A stretch of DNA of 34,576 nucleotides from positions 1 through 34,576 of the forward strand of contig CAXMMT010000072.1 of the NCBI GenBank assembly GCA_964194555.1, written 5' to 3'. Shown here piece after piece: positions 15,711 to 24,899 of the stretch; the first letter of the stretch is position 1, and each line of letters opens with the position of its first letter. A model generated the notes under the pieces. The model searched no databases. It saw only the letters and a list, made by a program, of their open reading frames with translations, and was not told the origin of the DNA. The DNA comes from SZUA-217 sp964194555. GTDB lineage: Bacteria > Actinomycetota > Acidimicrobiia > Spongiisociales > ZC4RG35. The translations under genes and the position numbers were made by a program.

Positions 15711-16313
15711 CTATCCGAGAGCCTGGTCGATCTGGAACTGGCAGGGGACGCCAACCTCGGGACCGCGCCGTGCGAACCGGTCGTAGAACGCATCAATCGC
15801 GATGAGATCCGCCTCGTCAAGCCTGAGCATCCGGGTCCATCCCGTAACCACCACCGGATGGGTCAGATCCGCTCTTGGCGCCACCAGGATGTGGGTGCCT
15901 TTTTCTCTGGCAAACTCCTGGATCTGGGCCAGGGAAGCATCAGCGACCACCGGCAGATACTGGATAACTACCGTCCCGTGTTCGAGATTGTGAACCAGGA
16001 CAACATCAGGAATCTCTTCGGTGTAGATGCCGCACTCCGTTGAACTCGGCGCGTGTGGGCCGCTCGTTGCCGGCGACGAGTTGTAGGTCGGCGCGGGATC
16101 CCCTTGCTGGAGATGGCCACCACCGAGGTCGACAAAGGTCTCCAGACCCTCGAGCTCAACTGGCTCCGGTCTGGTGACTGCAAAACCGATGATGCCGACA
16201 ACGACAACTGCGATTCCACCAAGCAAGAAATACCGCTTCCGCTTCTCTTTGCTTCTCTTGGCTTCGGTGGCGGCGCGCCGCGCGGCTTTCTTGGATGGCT
16301 TCTGCTGACTCAC
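15711..16313 (-). CDS. DUF3105 family membrane-anchored protein
   Basis: A 200-residue protein. A highly basic N-terminus (about 1-27, rich in Lys/Arg) precedes one membrane segment (about 28-46). An extracellular DUF3105 domain follows, with YNSSPATSGPHAPSSTECG, VHNLEHGTVVIQY and VAPRADLTHPVVVTGW. Biochemical function is unknown. Its conserved His residues (SGPH, VHNLEHG) could bind metal, but that is speculation. The GTG at 16313 follows TAAATT (16323-16328 on the complement) by 9 nt. It is divergent from the metal-efflux operon, so a link to metal handling is possible but unproven. Confidence 0.82.
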   Translation of the reverse strand: MSQQKPSKKAARRAATEAKRSKEKRKRYFLLGGIAVVVVGIIGFAVTRPEPVELEGLETFVDLGGGHLQQGDPAPTYNSSPATSGPHAPSSTECGIYTEEIPDVVLVHNLEHGTVVIQYLPVVADASLAQIQEFAREKGTHILVAPRADLTHPVVVTGWTRMLRLDEADLIAIDAFYDRFARRGPEVGVPCQFQIDQALG

Positions 16314-16358
16314 TGGTTAGGGAATTTAGACGATTCTCGAATTACTCAGGGAATGCGC

Positions 16359-16389
16359 TTGACCCTCAAGAAGCTTGAAGGTGTACGTT
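16359..16389 (+). promoter_or_regulatory. MerR-type metal-responsive promoter with 19-bp spacer
   Basis: TTGACC (16359-16364) and TACGTT (16384-16389) are separated by 19 bp, the overlong spacing characteristic of MerR-family-activated promoters. Inside the spacer lies a dyad, ACCCTCAAG (16362-16370) and CTTGAAGGT (16374-16382), with a 3-nt centre and 8 of 9 positions paired. It drives the HMA chaperone and P1B-ATPase genes. No MerR-family gene is in this window, so the regulator would act in trans. Confidence 0.8.
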
Positions 16390-16450
16390 CGACAAGACGG
16401 CAGGAATCAGCAGTACAGACCGCATAGGAAGTATTGGAGGCATAAGACAA

Positions 16451-16666
16451 GTGCCAACCGCAACATTGAAGACATTCCCCGTGAGGGGATTTCACTGCTC
16501 GGGCTGCTCGGACAACTTGGGCTCGGCGCTCAACAACCTCGACGGTGTGATCCGGACCAATGCTGATTTCGAAGCAGGGAAAGTCGAGGTCCGCTTTGAC
16601 CCAAGCCGAGTGACCGAGGAAGACATCAAAACACAGATTCGCGCCTCGGGGTTCGACTCAGACTGA
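16451..16666 (+). CDS. Heavy-metal-associated (HMA) domain metallochaperone
   Basis: A 71-residue single HMA domain that likely carries a soft metal ion to the ATPase encoded next. The metal motif is GFHCSGC (Cys16, Cys19), within a ferredoxin-like fold (RTNADFEAGKVEVRFDPSRV ... IRASGF). The motif differs from the classic GMTCxxC by FH in place of MT. The start is GTG at 16451, with GGAGG about 11 nt upstream. It lies 14 bp before the ATPase gene in the same operon, behind a MerR-type promoter. The metal is unknown; Cu+, Hg2+ or Zn2+ are all possible. Confidence 0.88.
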   Translation: MPTATLKTFPVRGFHCSGCSDNLGSALNNLDGVIRTNADFEAGKVEVRFDPSRVTEEDIKTQIRASGFDSD

Positions 16667-16680
16667 CAGTCGAGGCTGGT

Positions 16681-19122
16681 ATGACTCAGGAGCAAGGCGG
16701 AGCCGATGGCACCGAGATCGGGGAGCAAGCCGTCTTCCGAATGAAGATCGGCGGCATGTCGTGCTCGTTTTGCACTTCGACAATCGACAAGGCCTACTCA
16801 CGAATCGACGGCGTGGATGAGGTAGGGGTGTCGTTGACCCATGAGGAGGGACTGGTCAGGTATGACCCTTCCAAGGTGACCCCCGAGGAGCTGCGTCGCA
16901 CCCTGGAACAGATCGGCTTCACCTACCGGGATCCGGAGAAAATGCGCAGTTTCGAAGAGGAGATTGCCGAACTCCGACGTGAGCGGGGTCGGCTGATCGT
17001 CGCCGCCGGGTTCACCGTGGCCAGCCTCCTGTTGATGCTGGTGGGTCAGTGGCTTGAGTTGGTCGAGATCCAGTTGATGCCGTGGCTGCTGCTGGCACTG
17101 GCGTTGAACACCATGTTCGTCACCGGCTGGTTCATCAAGAAGATGGCGTGGGCGTCGCTGAGAAGAGGCATTCTCAACCAGCACGTGCTGTTGGAGTTCG
17201 CCGCGTTTGCCGGTATCGCCGGCGGATTCCTGGGTCTATTCGTGTTGGACAACTTTCCGGTTGGTGACTTCTTCGCTGCCGCCACCCTTGTCACGACCTA
17301 TCACATCCTGTCCCACTATTCGTCGCTGGTGGTGCGCACCCGCTCGTCCCAGGCGGTGCGCCGTCTGATGGAGTTGCGGCCCGACACCGCCCGAGTCGTC
17401 CGTGACGGTGATGAGATAGAGGTCCCGATCGACGAGGTTGTTATGGGTGACCATGTTCGGATTCGACCGGGTGAGTCGATCCCGGTCGACGGCAAAGTCG
17501 TCGACGGTGTCTCCGCCGTGAACGAGGCTCTGGTGACTGGAGAAGCCATCCCGGCCGAGAAGGTCAGCGGCGACGACGTGATCGGTGGCTCTCTCAACCA
17601 GACGGGCACCCTGGTCGTTGCTGTAACTCGCGTTGGCGACAACTCATTTCTCTCCCAGGTGGCGCGCTCTATTGATGAGGCTCGCAGTCTTCGTCCCGGA
17701 GTGCTTCAACTTGCTGATGTGGTCCTCGGCTATTTCGTGCCGGCCGTTCTCATCTTCGCCGCCGCGGGGTTCCTCATATGGACGGTGATCCCGACCCTTC
17801 TTGGAGAGGGTCCGAACTGGAACCGTGCACTCCTTGCAGGTCTGGCTGCCCTGGTGATGGGGTACCCCTGCGCGTTAGGGATGGCCACGCCACTGGCAAC
17901 CATCCGCGGCGGTGGCGAGGCTGCCCAGAGGGGGATCCTGATGCGCTCAAGTGAAGCTTTCCAGGTGATGGGCGATGTCACCGTGATCGCATTCGACAAG
18001 ACCGGCACCATCACGCGAGGTGAGCCCGCAGTCCAGGCCGTCATCCCTGCTGATGGCCATACCGAAGAATTGGTGCTTGGCACTGCTGCCTCGGTTGAGG
18101 TCAATAGTGAACACCCTCTCGCCCGCTCCATCGAGAACGCCGCCAACGATCTGAATCTCTCACTGGTCGAAGCAGAAAATTTCGAGTCTCATACCGGCCA
18201 AGGTGTCGAGGCCACCATCGAAGGAGTGCGGGTCCTCATCGGAAAGACGACCTGGCTGATCGAAGAGGGCGTGGACCTCGTATCTCTGGACAATGATCGG
18301 GAACGTCTGGAAGCAGAGGGCCAAACCGTCATCGCAGTTGCTCGGAACGGCCGACTTCTCGGGATCATCGGCATCGCCGATACGGTTAAGAACGATGCCG
18401 CAGAGGCGATCGGGCGAGTCATGGACGCCGAAGTCACGCCGGTGATGATCACCGGCGACAACCTACGCACGGCGCAAGAGATCGCTGCCCAGGTGGGCAT
18501 CGCGGAGGTTCTCTCCGAAGTTCTCCCCCGCGAGAAGGCCGAGAAGATCCGCGAGCTTCAGAGTGGTGGGAATCGAGTGATGATGGTCGGCGACGGAATC
18601 AACGACGCTCCGGCTCTCACCCAGGCCGACATCGGCATTGCGATCGGAGCTGGGACGGACATCGCCATCGAGTCCGCCGACATCGTAATCATGAATGAGC
18701 GGCTCAGCTCGGTGATGGACGCCCACGAGATTGGCGTGTCCTCGTACCGCAAAACGAGACAGAATCTTGCATTCGCCTTCAGTTTCAACGGGATCGGAAT
18801 CACGGCGGCGGTCACCGGCCTTGTCAGCCCCGTCTGGGCAATGATCGCGATGATCTCTTCGGTCACCGCCGTACTGTTCAACTCATTCGGAGGTCAGCTC
18901 CTGGCCGGAGAGAAACCGAAGACCGGATATGAGCTGCTGACCGAGGACAGACATCATCAAGCCCCCGGTCAGCCCAGTACACTCGATGACAAAGAAGTCC
19001 TCTCCCCTCAGCACCCCGCCCTTCTCGACACCGAAGTCGATGGACACACGGTGCGCTTCTGGACAACCACCGCTGTCTCCATCACCGCAACGACACTCCT
19101 CCTAGGCGTCTGGTGGCTCTGA
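16681..19122 (+). CDS. P1B-type heavy-metal-translocating ATPase with YPC motif
   Basis: An integral-membrane pump exporting a metal ion at the cost of ATP. Among 813 residues: an N-terminal HMA domain with MSCSFC (Cys28, Cys31); a coiled charged linker (about 88-105); eight membrane segments; the A-domain TGE motif (ALVTGEAIP); the phosphorylation loop FDKTGTIT with Asp439; the SEHPLA nucleotide motif; and MVGDGINDAP. The membrane metal motif is GYPCALGMATP (Tyr395-Pro-Cys397), where copper pumps have CPC. Segment 7 has SFN where Cu+ pumps have YN, and segment 8 has AMISS. A soluble tail (about 745-795) is followed by a final hydrophobic stretch. Metal specificity therefore cannot be read off as copper. 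Confidence 0.9.
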   Translation: MTQEQGGADGTEIGEQAVFRMKIGGMSCSFCTSTIDKAYSRIDGVDEVGVSLTHEEGLVRYDPSKVTPEELRRTLEQIGFTYRDPEKMRSFEEEIAELRRERGRLIVAAGFTVASLLLMLVGQWLELVEIQLMPWLLLALALNTMFVTGWFIKKMAWASLRRGILNQHVLLEFAAFAGIAGGFLGLFVLDNFPVGDFFAAATLVTTYHILSHYSSLVVRTRSSQAVRRLMELRPDTARVVRDGDEIEVPIDEVVMGDHVRIRPGESIPVDGKVVDGVSAVNEALVTGEAIPAEKVSGDDVIGGSLNQTGTLVVAVTRVGDNSFLSQVARSIDEARSLRPGVLQLADVVLGYFVPAVLIFAAAGFLIWTVIPTLLGEGPNWNRALLAGLAALVMGYPCALGMATPLATIRGGGEAAQRGILMRSSEAFQVMGDVTVIAFDKTGTITRGEPAVQAVIPADGHTEELVLGTAASVEVNSEHPLARSIENAANDLNLSLVEAENFESHTGQGVEATIEGVRVLIGKTTWLIEEGVDLVSLDNDRERLEAEGQTVIAVARNGRLLGIIGIADTVKNDAAEAIGRVMDAEVTPVMITGDNLRTAQEIAAQVGIAEVLSEVLPREKAEKIRELQSGGNRVMMVGDGINDAPALTQADIGIAIGAGTDIAIESADIVIMNERLSSVMDAHEIGVSSYRKTRQNLAFAFSFNGIGITAAVTGLVSPVWAMIAMISSVTAVLFNSFGGQLLAGEKPKTGYELLTEDRHHQAPGQPSTLDDKEVLSPQHPALLDTEVDGHTVRFWTTTAVSITATTLLLGVWWL

Positions 19123-19131
19123 GAGCCGCCA
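19111..19131 (+). terminator. Hairpin overlapping the stop of the ATPase gene
   Basis: TGGTGGCTC pairs with GAGCCGCCA (one G-T pair, 9 bp) around a 3-nt loop that includes part of the TGA stop. No T-tract follows, so it is a weak candidate terminator at the end of the metal-efflux operon. Confidence 0.4.
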
Positions 19132-19180
19132 ATATTGGAACTGATTTCAGAATCGGTGCACAACCTCTAGTGGTCTGTCG

Positions 19181-20425
19181 CTAGTTTCCGATGGAAAAGC
19201 CGGGGAATCCTCTAGAGGCCCACGAATCGAACGAGGCATCGTTCTCGACATCGGCGCCTCGTTCGGCTGCCAACTCGATTCGATGGTTGAGAAAGTCGCA
19301 ATAGCCCTGGATCGGGTCCTCCCCCGGCCAGTTTCTCGAGATCCTGTCAATCACCGGCTCGAATGATTGAGTGAACCACTGATAGCCGACAACTCTCTTT
19401 CCGGTGGTAGATGTGATACCCCTCTTCGCGACAAAGTAGTTGAGGTCGCTGAGAATTGTCCGAGCCTGGTTCTCCGACGCCTCGATACCGGTCATCTCCT
19501 TCAGTCGATCGGAGTTGAATGTCCGGCCACCAACGTGAACCCCCATCGTGACGAGGTCACCCGACTCGGTAGGTTCGAGATCTACGTCATGGACGCTGAA
19601 ACCGAGGTCGTTGAGCCGGGAGATCCGCTCACGGACCCGATAGCCTTCTTCACGGGAGATAACGAGCTCAGCGTTCAGTTCAGTCCAGAGCGTTTCGTAC
19701 CGAGATGCAATATCCTCGCCCAGCCCAAGATCGGCGTCGTCGACGCTGCCCTCTCTGATCGCAGCGATGTCGGACATCTCACCTGCAAGGTTCTCCTTCA
19801 TGATCTCGATGTCTGCCAGGCGCTGTCCATTGCTCAGGGTCTGGTGCAGCTCCGAAGTCTCGGCATCGATCATTGTCGCCTCGATGGCGCCGGCGTCGTA
19901 CCGATAGAGGACGTTGGAAAGCGAGCAATCACCCCAATAACAGCCGGCGAGATGGAGATCCACAAGGAGACCGGCAAACGCATCCAGCATCTGGCTTCTG
20001 CGAGGGCCGAAACTCGATCCGATCAGCAGGTGCCGATAAGGAAAAGCGTACTTCACGTAACGGGTGATCACGGCGGAAGCTTGTTCCTGGTCGGAATCGA
20101 GCCATGTCCGTGTTACCAATCCGGCGGGCTTGGCTGACCGGCCGGTGACTTGTTCGAGACCCCGCAGCACGTCGAACTCATTCGATGCGAGACGAGTCGG
20201 CATCTCCTTGATCGCATAAACGTCCTCTTCATATGCGACAAACACCACCGGGTGCCGGTGCACACCGACCGGCATCTTCACCAATCGCCCACCTGTCCAG
20301 TCATCGATCGCCAGCTCCCACGGAAGATCCAGGAAGTCAGGGTTGCCCGGACGGATGGTCAGTCGTGGCGTTCTCGTTCTCGGATGATACGGTGATGTGT
20401 CGCCAGATGGCCCCGTTTCAGTCAT
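19181..20425 (-). CDS. DUF4032 protein with kinase-like N-terminal half
   Basis: A 414-residue actinobacterial protein. The first half resembles lipopolysaccharide-kinase/protein-kinase folds: YAIKEMP (possible ATP-binding Lys), LHLAGCYWGDCSLSNVLYR (a catalytic-loop-like D...N), and ATMIDAETSE (in the place of DFG). The second half (about 225-400) is the DUF4032 region, including FNSDRLKEMTGIEASENQAR and KRVVGYQWFTQSFEPV. Substrate is unknown and catalytic activity is inferred. It is 65 bp downstream of gltB on the same strand. No transmembrane segment is seen. Confidence 0.8.
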   Translation of the reverse strand: MTETGPSGDTSPYHPRTRTPRLTIRPGNPDFLDLPWELAIDDWTGGRLVKMPVGVHRHPVVFVAYEEDVYAIKEMPTRLASNEFDVLRGLEQVTGRSAKPAGLVTRTWLDSDQEQASAVITRYVKYAFPYRHLLIGSSFGPRRSQMLDAFAGLLVDLHLAGCYWGDCSLSNVLYRYDAGAIEATMIDAETSELHQTLSNGQRLADIEIMKENLAGEMSDIAAIREGSVDDADLGLGEDIASRYETLWTELNAELVISREEGYRVRERISRLNDLGFSVHDVDLEPTESGDLVTMGVHVGGRTFNSDRLKEMTGIEASENQARTILSDLNYFVAKRGITSTTGKRVVGYQWFTQSFEPVIDRISRNWPGEDPIQGYCDFLNHRIELAAERGADVENDASFDSWASRGFPGFSIGN

Positions 20426-20490
20426 GACTGAGTCCCGGCTTGGGCTACTTCAACATTCGAAAGTCCACACCAAAGCCAAGTCGACGGGAC

Positions 20491-23400
20491 TCAAACTACC
20501 TGGGCCGAAACGGGCGAGGTCTCCTCGGAGAGTGGAATTCGCTCTTTGCCCGATGCGGCAATTACCCAGAAGGACTCCAGTGTCTCAGACATACGGTTGA
20601 ACAGCATCCGTGCTGTGGGGCTGGCCGTATGTCGGATGTGTTGCTCGATCAGCGACGAGATCTCAGCGGCATCCTCCTCAGCAGGACGTCGGGCGTCAGG
20701 TGCGGTCTCCGCGATTCGTCCTTTCAGCTTGACATCGGGGTCCCACAAATACGCGATGCCGCCTGTCATCCCGGCGCCGAAGTTACGTCCGACGTCACCC
20801 AGAATCAGGACGGTTCCTCCGGTCATGTACTCACATCCGTGGTCAGAGCAGCCTTCGATCACGGCGGTTGCGCCCGAGTTACGCACGGCGAACCGCTGGC
20901 CGACCGAGCCGGCCAGGTAAATTCTTCCCCCTGTCGCGCCGTAGAGAACCGCGTTACCGGCGACATGGGGAGTGGGGCCGTCCAACCGCCGCGTCGGCGA
21001 GACCGAGAGGACACCTCCGCCCATGCCCTTGGCGACGAAGTCGTTGGCCACGCCCTTCAGTCGGAGTGTTACGCCTGGTGAGAGCCATGCGCCGAGACTC
21101 TGACCGGCGGTGCCTGCCAGCTTGACATCGATGGTCCCCTCGGGAAGGCCGTCTTGTCCATGTTTGGCGGTGATTGCCCCCGACAATCTCGCCCCTATGG
21201 CTCGGTCTATGTTCCGGATCGGATACGCCAATTTCACCGATTCACCATGGGAAATTGCATTTTCGGCATCGATGACCAGTCGTCTGGCAAGACTCGACGA
21301 CGGGGACGGCTTGTAGCCGAGGTGTTGCTTACGTCCCTGGGACGCGACCAGAATGGCGAGGAGATCGGCCGTCAACGGATGTTCGGCGTCGGTGGGGCGC
21401 AACAGGTCTGCCCGGCCGACGATCTCCTCGATCGTCGGGATACCCAACGCGGAAAGATGCAGGCGTACTTCCTCCGCCACATGGCGGAAGAGCATCACGA
21501 TCTGGTCGGCACTTCCGGTGAATTTCGCCCTCAGATCTTCCCGCTGGGTTGCGATGCCGACCGGACAGGTGTTGAGATGACAACGTCTCACCATCTTGCA
21601 GCCCATTGCCAGAAGTGGAAGCGTGCCGAAACCGAATCTCTCGGCGCCGAGAAGGGCGGCCACGACAACATCGCGTCCAGTGCGAAGACCCCCATCAGTC
21701 TCCAGAACGACCATTGACCGGTGTCCGTTGGCGACCAGGACCTGATGAGCCTCGGCGATACCCAGCTCCCACGGGGAGCCGGCATGCTTTATCGAAACAA
21801 GCGGCGAAGCCCCGGTGCCTCCCTCGGAGCCCGAAATGGTGATCACGTCTGCATCGGCCTTCGCCACCCCAACGGCGATGGTGCCCACGCCCGGCTCACT
21901 GACCAGCTTGACCGAGACCCGGACGCTGGGTTTGAACGCCTTGAGGTCGTAAATCAACTCCGCGAGGTCCTCGATGGAGTAGATGTCGTGATGAGGCGGA
22001 GGCGAGATCAGGGGGACACCAGGCAAAGTGTGTCGCAGTCGGGCGATCTCGGCCGTCACTTTATGGCCGGGAAGCTGACCCCCTTCGCCGGGCTTTGAGC
22101 CCTGGGCCATCTTGATCTGAAGTTCCTCCGCCGATGCCAGATAGGCCGGGGTGACTCCGAAACGTCCCGATGCGACTTGTTTGATCGCAGAGTTGCGGGG
22201 GCTGTCGAACCTGGCGGGATCCTCCCCGCCTTCACCGGAGTTGGAACGACCGCCCATCGAATTCATCGCCAGGGCCAGGGCTTCGTGGGCCTCTTTCGAG
22301 AGTGCCCCGAGGGACATGGCGGCGGTAGTGAACCGCCTCATGATGGCTTCGGCGGACTCGACCTTCTCGAGAGGTATCGACTCTCGCTGCACGAAAGTGA
22401 GAAGATCGCGGATCAGGGCCGGTTTTCGTGAGCCAATCGTTTCTAGATAGCGGGTCCAGTCTGCCGGGTCGCCGGATCGCACCGCCTTCTGCAGGGCAAG
22501 GACCACCAACGGAGCGGTGATATGGGCGTCTTCGCCTCGTCTGTGCTTGTAGAACCCGCCGGAGGGCCGGTCACCATCGGCATAGCTGCCGTGTCGCTCC
22601 AGCGCCTGTCGGGCCAGATCCTCCAGACCGATACCGCGGAGCCGCCGAGGTGCGTTGCGGAAGGCGAAACGACATACCATCTCGGAAAGACCGATTACCT
22701 CGAACAGCTCAGAACCGCGATATGCCGAAAGGGTGCAGATACCCATCTTCGACATGATCTTGAGCAGACCTTGCTCGAGGGCTGAGCGGTAGTTCTCCTG
22801 AGCCAGCACCGGGTCAACATCGACAGCATCGGAGACAGCAAGGTCGCGCACCTGATCGATCGCCAGATATGGGTTCACCGCCGAGGCTCCGAAGCCGATG
22901 AGACACGCCAGGTCGTGGGCATCTCTCGGCTCCCCTGAAACCACGACCAGCGACACGTCACCCCTCACCCCTTTGTCGATCAGACAGTGATGCACCGCAC
23001 CCAACGCAAGAAGAATCGGAATGGGAGCAAACGAGGCGTCGCATTCACGATCCGAGAGGACGACAATGGTGGCTCCGAGCTTCACAGCCTGAACCGCCTC
23101 GACGCAGATCTCGTCGATCCGTCGTTTCATACCACCGGGCCCCTCAGAGGCCTCCCATGTCACCGGAATCCAATGGGAGAAGAACCTGTGGTCACCCGAC
23201 CGAACTATCGACTCCAACTCGGCGTCCGAGAGAACGGGGCTCGCCAGTTCAATCAGATGGGCCTGGCGAGGCTTGTCCTCGAGCAAAGGTCCGCGCCGCC
23301 CGAGCTGGATACGCAACGACATCACCAACTTCTCCCGGATCGGATCCATCGGCGGGTTCGTGACCTGGGCGAACAGCTCGTGAAAATACTGAGGGAGTCT

Positions 23401-24864
23401 TCTCGGTCGATCCGACAGCACCGCCAGACCGGTGTCGTCTCCCATCGACCCGACCGGGGTGATCCCCAATGCCATGTCGGCAAGGATCAGCCGTCGCTCC
23501 TCCGCGGTGTAGCCGAAGACTCGATTGAGGGCAGGAGCATCAAATCGATCGTCCGCCAACGCGTCAAACGGAGCCGCTATGTGAAGAGTTTCAGTGGTCA
23601 CCCACTCGTCGTAAGGCCGAAGAGCAGCAAGACCAGCCTTGATCTCCTCAGATTGTCTGACATCTCCCGACCGGCGGTCAAAGACGATCACCTCTCCTGG
23701 CCCTAGCTGACCGGTTTCGACTGCCCGGACCTCCTCCTCAGGACATACGCCGGCTTCCGACGCCACCAGAATCACATCGGGGGTGATCGTCCAACGGGCA
23801 GGTCGGAGACCGTTGCGGTCCATTCCAGCAAGCAGAGACACGCCGTCGGTAACCGCGATTGCGGCGGGTCCGTCCCACGGCTCGGTGAGAAAAGCGTGAT
23901 ACTCATAAAAAGCGCGCATTGCCGGATCGAGGTCGTCGACGTTCTCCCACGCGGCCGGGATCAACAGTTCCTTGACATGGGAAAGAGACCGGCCGCTCTG
24001 CATCAACAACTCGTAGACGTTGTCGAGACTTCCCGAATCGGAGATTCCAGGCTGAAGGAAGGGAAGAACATCCCCAAATCGGTCGCCCCACACACCGGGG
24101 GTTGCCCCCTTCTCTCGAGCAAGCATCCACGAGCGGTTCGACTGGATCGTGTTGATCTCACCGTTGTGGGCGAGGGTCCGAAAAGGCTGAGCATTCTCCC
24201 ACGAAGGAAAGGTGTTCGTGGAATAACGCTGATGGAAAATCGCAAAGCTCGTCTCGAAATCGGGATCTCTCAGATCCCAATAGAACCCTGCAATGTTGCT
24301 CGCCGTGAACAAGCCCTTATAGACGACGGTGCGACTCGAAGCCGACGGGATCGAGAGACCGACCACGGTGGCACGCTCGATTCGCTTGCGAGCCAGATAG
24401 AGGGCCCTCTCGAACTCGGCTTCCTCGACGTCGCCGGTAACGATCGCCTGTTCAATGAGCGGCAGCACATCTCGGGCGTGCTCGCCAAGCACGGATGGGT
24501 CGATCGGCACGGAACGCCACAACAAGACCCGCATCCCCTCCGCCTCCAGCGACTCGGCGATCAGAGACCGCGAGAGGGCTGCCTCCATCGGAGGAAGAAA
24601 GCACATCACAACACCGAGTCGCTCTGCCGGAAGGTCAAGCCGATGGCCGCCGAGCTCCCGACCAATCAGCGTGTGCGGGATCTGTGTCAACAGACCCGCC
24701 CCATCTCCTGTGCCGTCGGCGGCACGAGCACCGCGATGGTCGAGTCTTTGCAAACACTCCACTGCCAGACGGGTCATCCGGTAGGAAGGTGCACGGTCGA
24801 GGGCAGCGATGAACCCGACGCCGCAGGCGTCGTGTTCGATGCCTGGATCGAAATGAGGTGCCAC
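20491..24864 (-). CDS. gltB: Glutamate synthase large subunit
   Basis: Converts glutamine and 2-oxoglutarate to two glutamates. The 1457 residues show the Ntn glutaminase domain (HDACGVGFIA, Cys14 being the nucleophile after propeptide removal), the central domain, the FMN-binding synthase domain (GGRSNSGEGGEDP, ISPPPHHDIYSIEDLAELI, GSEGGTGASP), the [3Fe-4S] motif CKMVRRCHLNTC (CX5CX4C), and the C-terminal beta-helix (GGTVLILGDVGRNFGAGMTGG). The GTG at 24864 is chosen because AGAGG lies 9 nt before it and a TACAAT -10 box lies at 24894-24899. An ATG at 24996 would precede that promoter. The small subunit GltD is not adjacent and not in the window. Confidence 0.96.
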   Translation of the reverse strand: MAPHFDPGIEHDACGVGFIAALDRAPSYRMTRLAVECLQRLDHRGARAADGTGDGAGLLTQIPHTLIGRELGGHRLDLPAERLGVVMCFLPPMEAALSRSLIAESLEAEGMRVLLWRSVPIDPSVLGEHARDVLPLIEQAIVTGDVEEAEFERALYLARKRIERATVVGLSIPSASSRTVVYKGLFTASNIAGFYWDLRDPDFETSFAIFHQRYSTNTFPSWENAQPFRTLAHNGEINTIQSNRSWMLAREKGATPGVWGDRFGDVLPFLQPGISDSGSLDNVYELLMQSGRSLSHVKELLIPAAWENVDDLDPAMRAFYEYHAFLTEPWDGPAAIAVTDGVSLLAGMDRNGLRPARWTITPDVILVASEAGVCPEEEVRAVETGQLGPGEVIVFDRRSGDVRQSEEIKAGLAALRPYDEWVTTETLHIAAPFDALADDRFDAPALNRVFGYTAEERRLILADMALGITPVGSMGDDTGLAVLSDRPRRLPQYFHELFAQVTNPPMDPIREKLVMSLRIQLGRRGPLLEDKPRQAHLIELASPVLSDAELESIVRSGDHRFFSHWIPVTWEASEGPGGMKRRIDEICVEAVQAVKLGATIVVLSDRECDASFAPIPILLALGAVHHCLIDKGVRGDVSLVVVSGEPRDAHDLACLIGFGASAVNPYLAIDQVRDLAVSDAVDVDPVLAQENYRSALEQGLLKIMSKMGICTLSAYRGSELFEVIGLSEMVCRFAFRNAPRRLRGIGLEDLARQALERHGSYADGDRPSGGFYKHRRGEDAHITAPLVVLALQKAVRSGDPADWTRYLETIGSRKPALIRDLLTFVQRESIPLEKVESAEAIMRRFTTAAMSLGALSKEAHEALALAMNSMGGRSNSGEGGEDPARFDSPRNSAIKQVASGRFGVTPAYLASAEELQIKMAQGSKPGEGGQLPGHKVTAEIARLRHTLPGVPLISPPPHHDIYSIEDLAELIYDLKAFKPSVRVSVKLVSEPGVGTIAVGVAKADADVITISGSEGGTGASPLVSIKHAGSPWELGIAEAHQVLVANGHRSMVVLETDGGLRTGRDVVVAALLGAERFGFGTLPLLAMGCKMVRRCHLNTCPVGIATQREDLRAKFTGSADQIVMLFRHVAEEVRLHLSALGIPTIEEIVGRADLLRPTDAEHPLTADLLAILVASQGRKQHLGYKPSPSSSLARRLVIDAENAISHGESVKLAYPIRNIDRAIGARLSGAITAKHGQDGLPEGTIDVKLAGTAGQSLGAWLSPGVTLRLKGVANDFVAKGMGGGVLSVSPTRRLDGPTPHVAGNAVLYGATGGRIYLAGSVGQRFAVRNSGATAVIEGCSDHGCEYMTGGTVLILGDVGRNFGAGMTGGIAYLWDPDVKLKGRIAETAPDARRPAEEDAAEISSLIEQHIRHTASPTARMLFNRMSETLESFWVIAASGKERIPLSEETSPVSAQVV

Positions 24865-24893
24865 CAATCCCAACCTCTTGTTGAGAACGGAAC

Positions 24894-24899
24894 ATTGTA
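24894..24899 (-). promoter_or_regulatory. Putative -10 box of gltB
   Basis: TACAAT on the complement would start transcription near 24887, giving a leader of about 23 nt that contains AGAGG before the GTG at 24864. This supports the short gltB start. The -35 region is not obvious. Confidence 0.5.

Noticed and set aside
16375..16566. A 63-codon frame starting in the leader of the HMA chaperone gene
   Set aside because: Out of frame with, and largely inside, the chaperone gene; begins within the MerR dyad, so it would start upstream of transcription.
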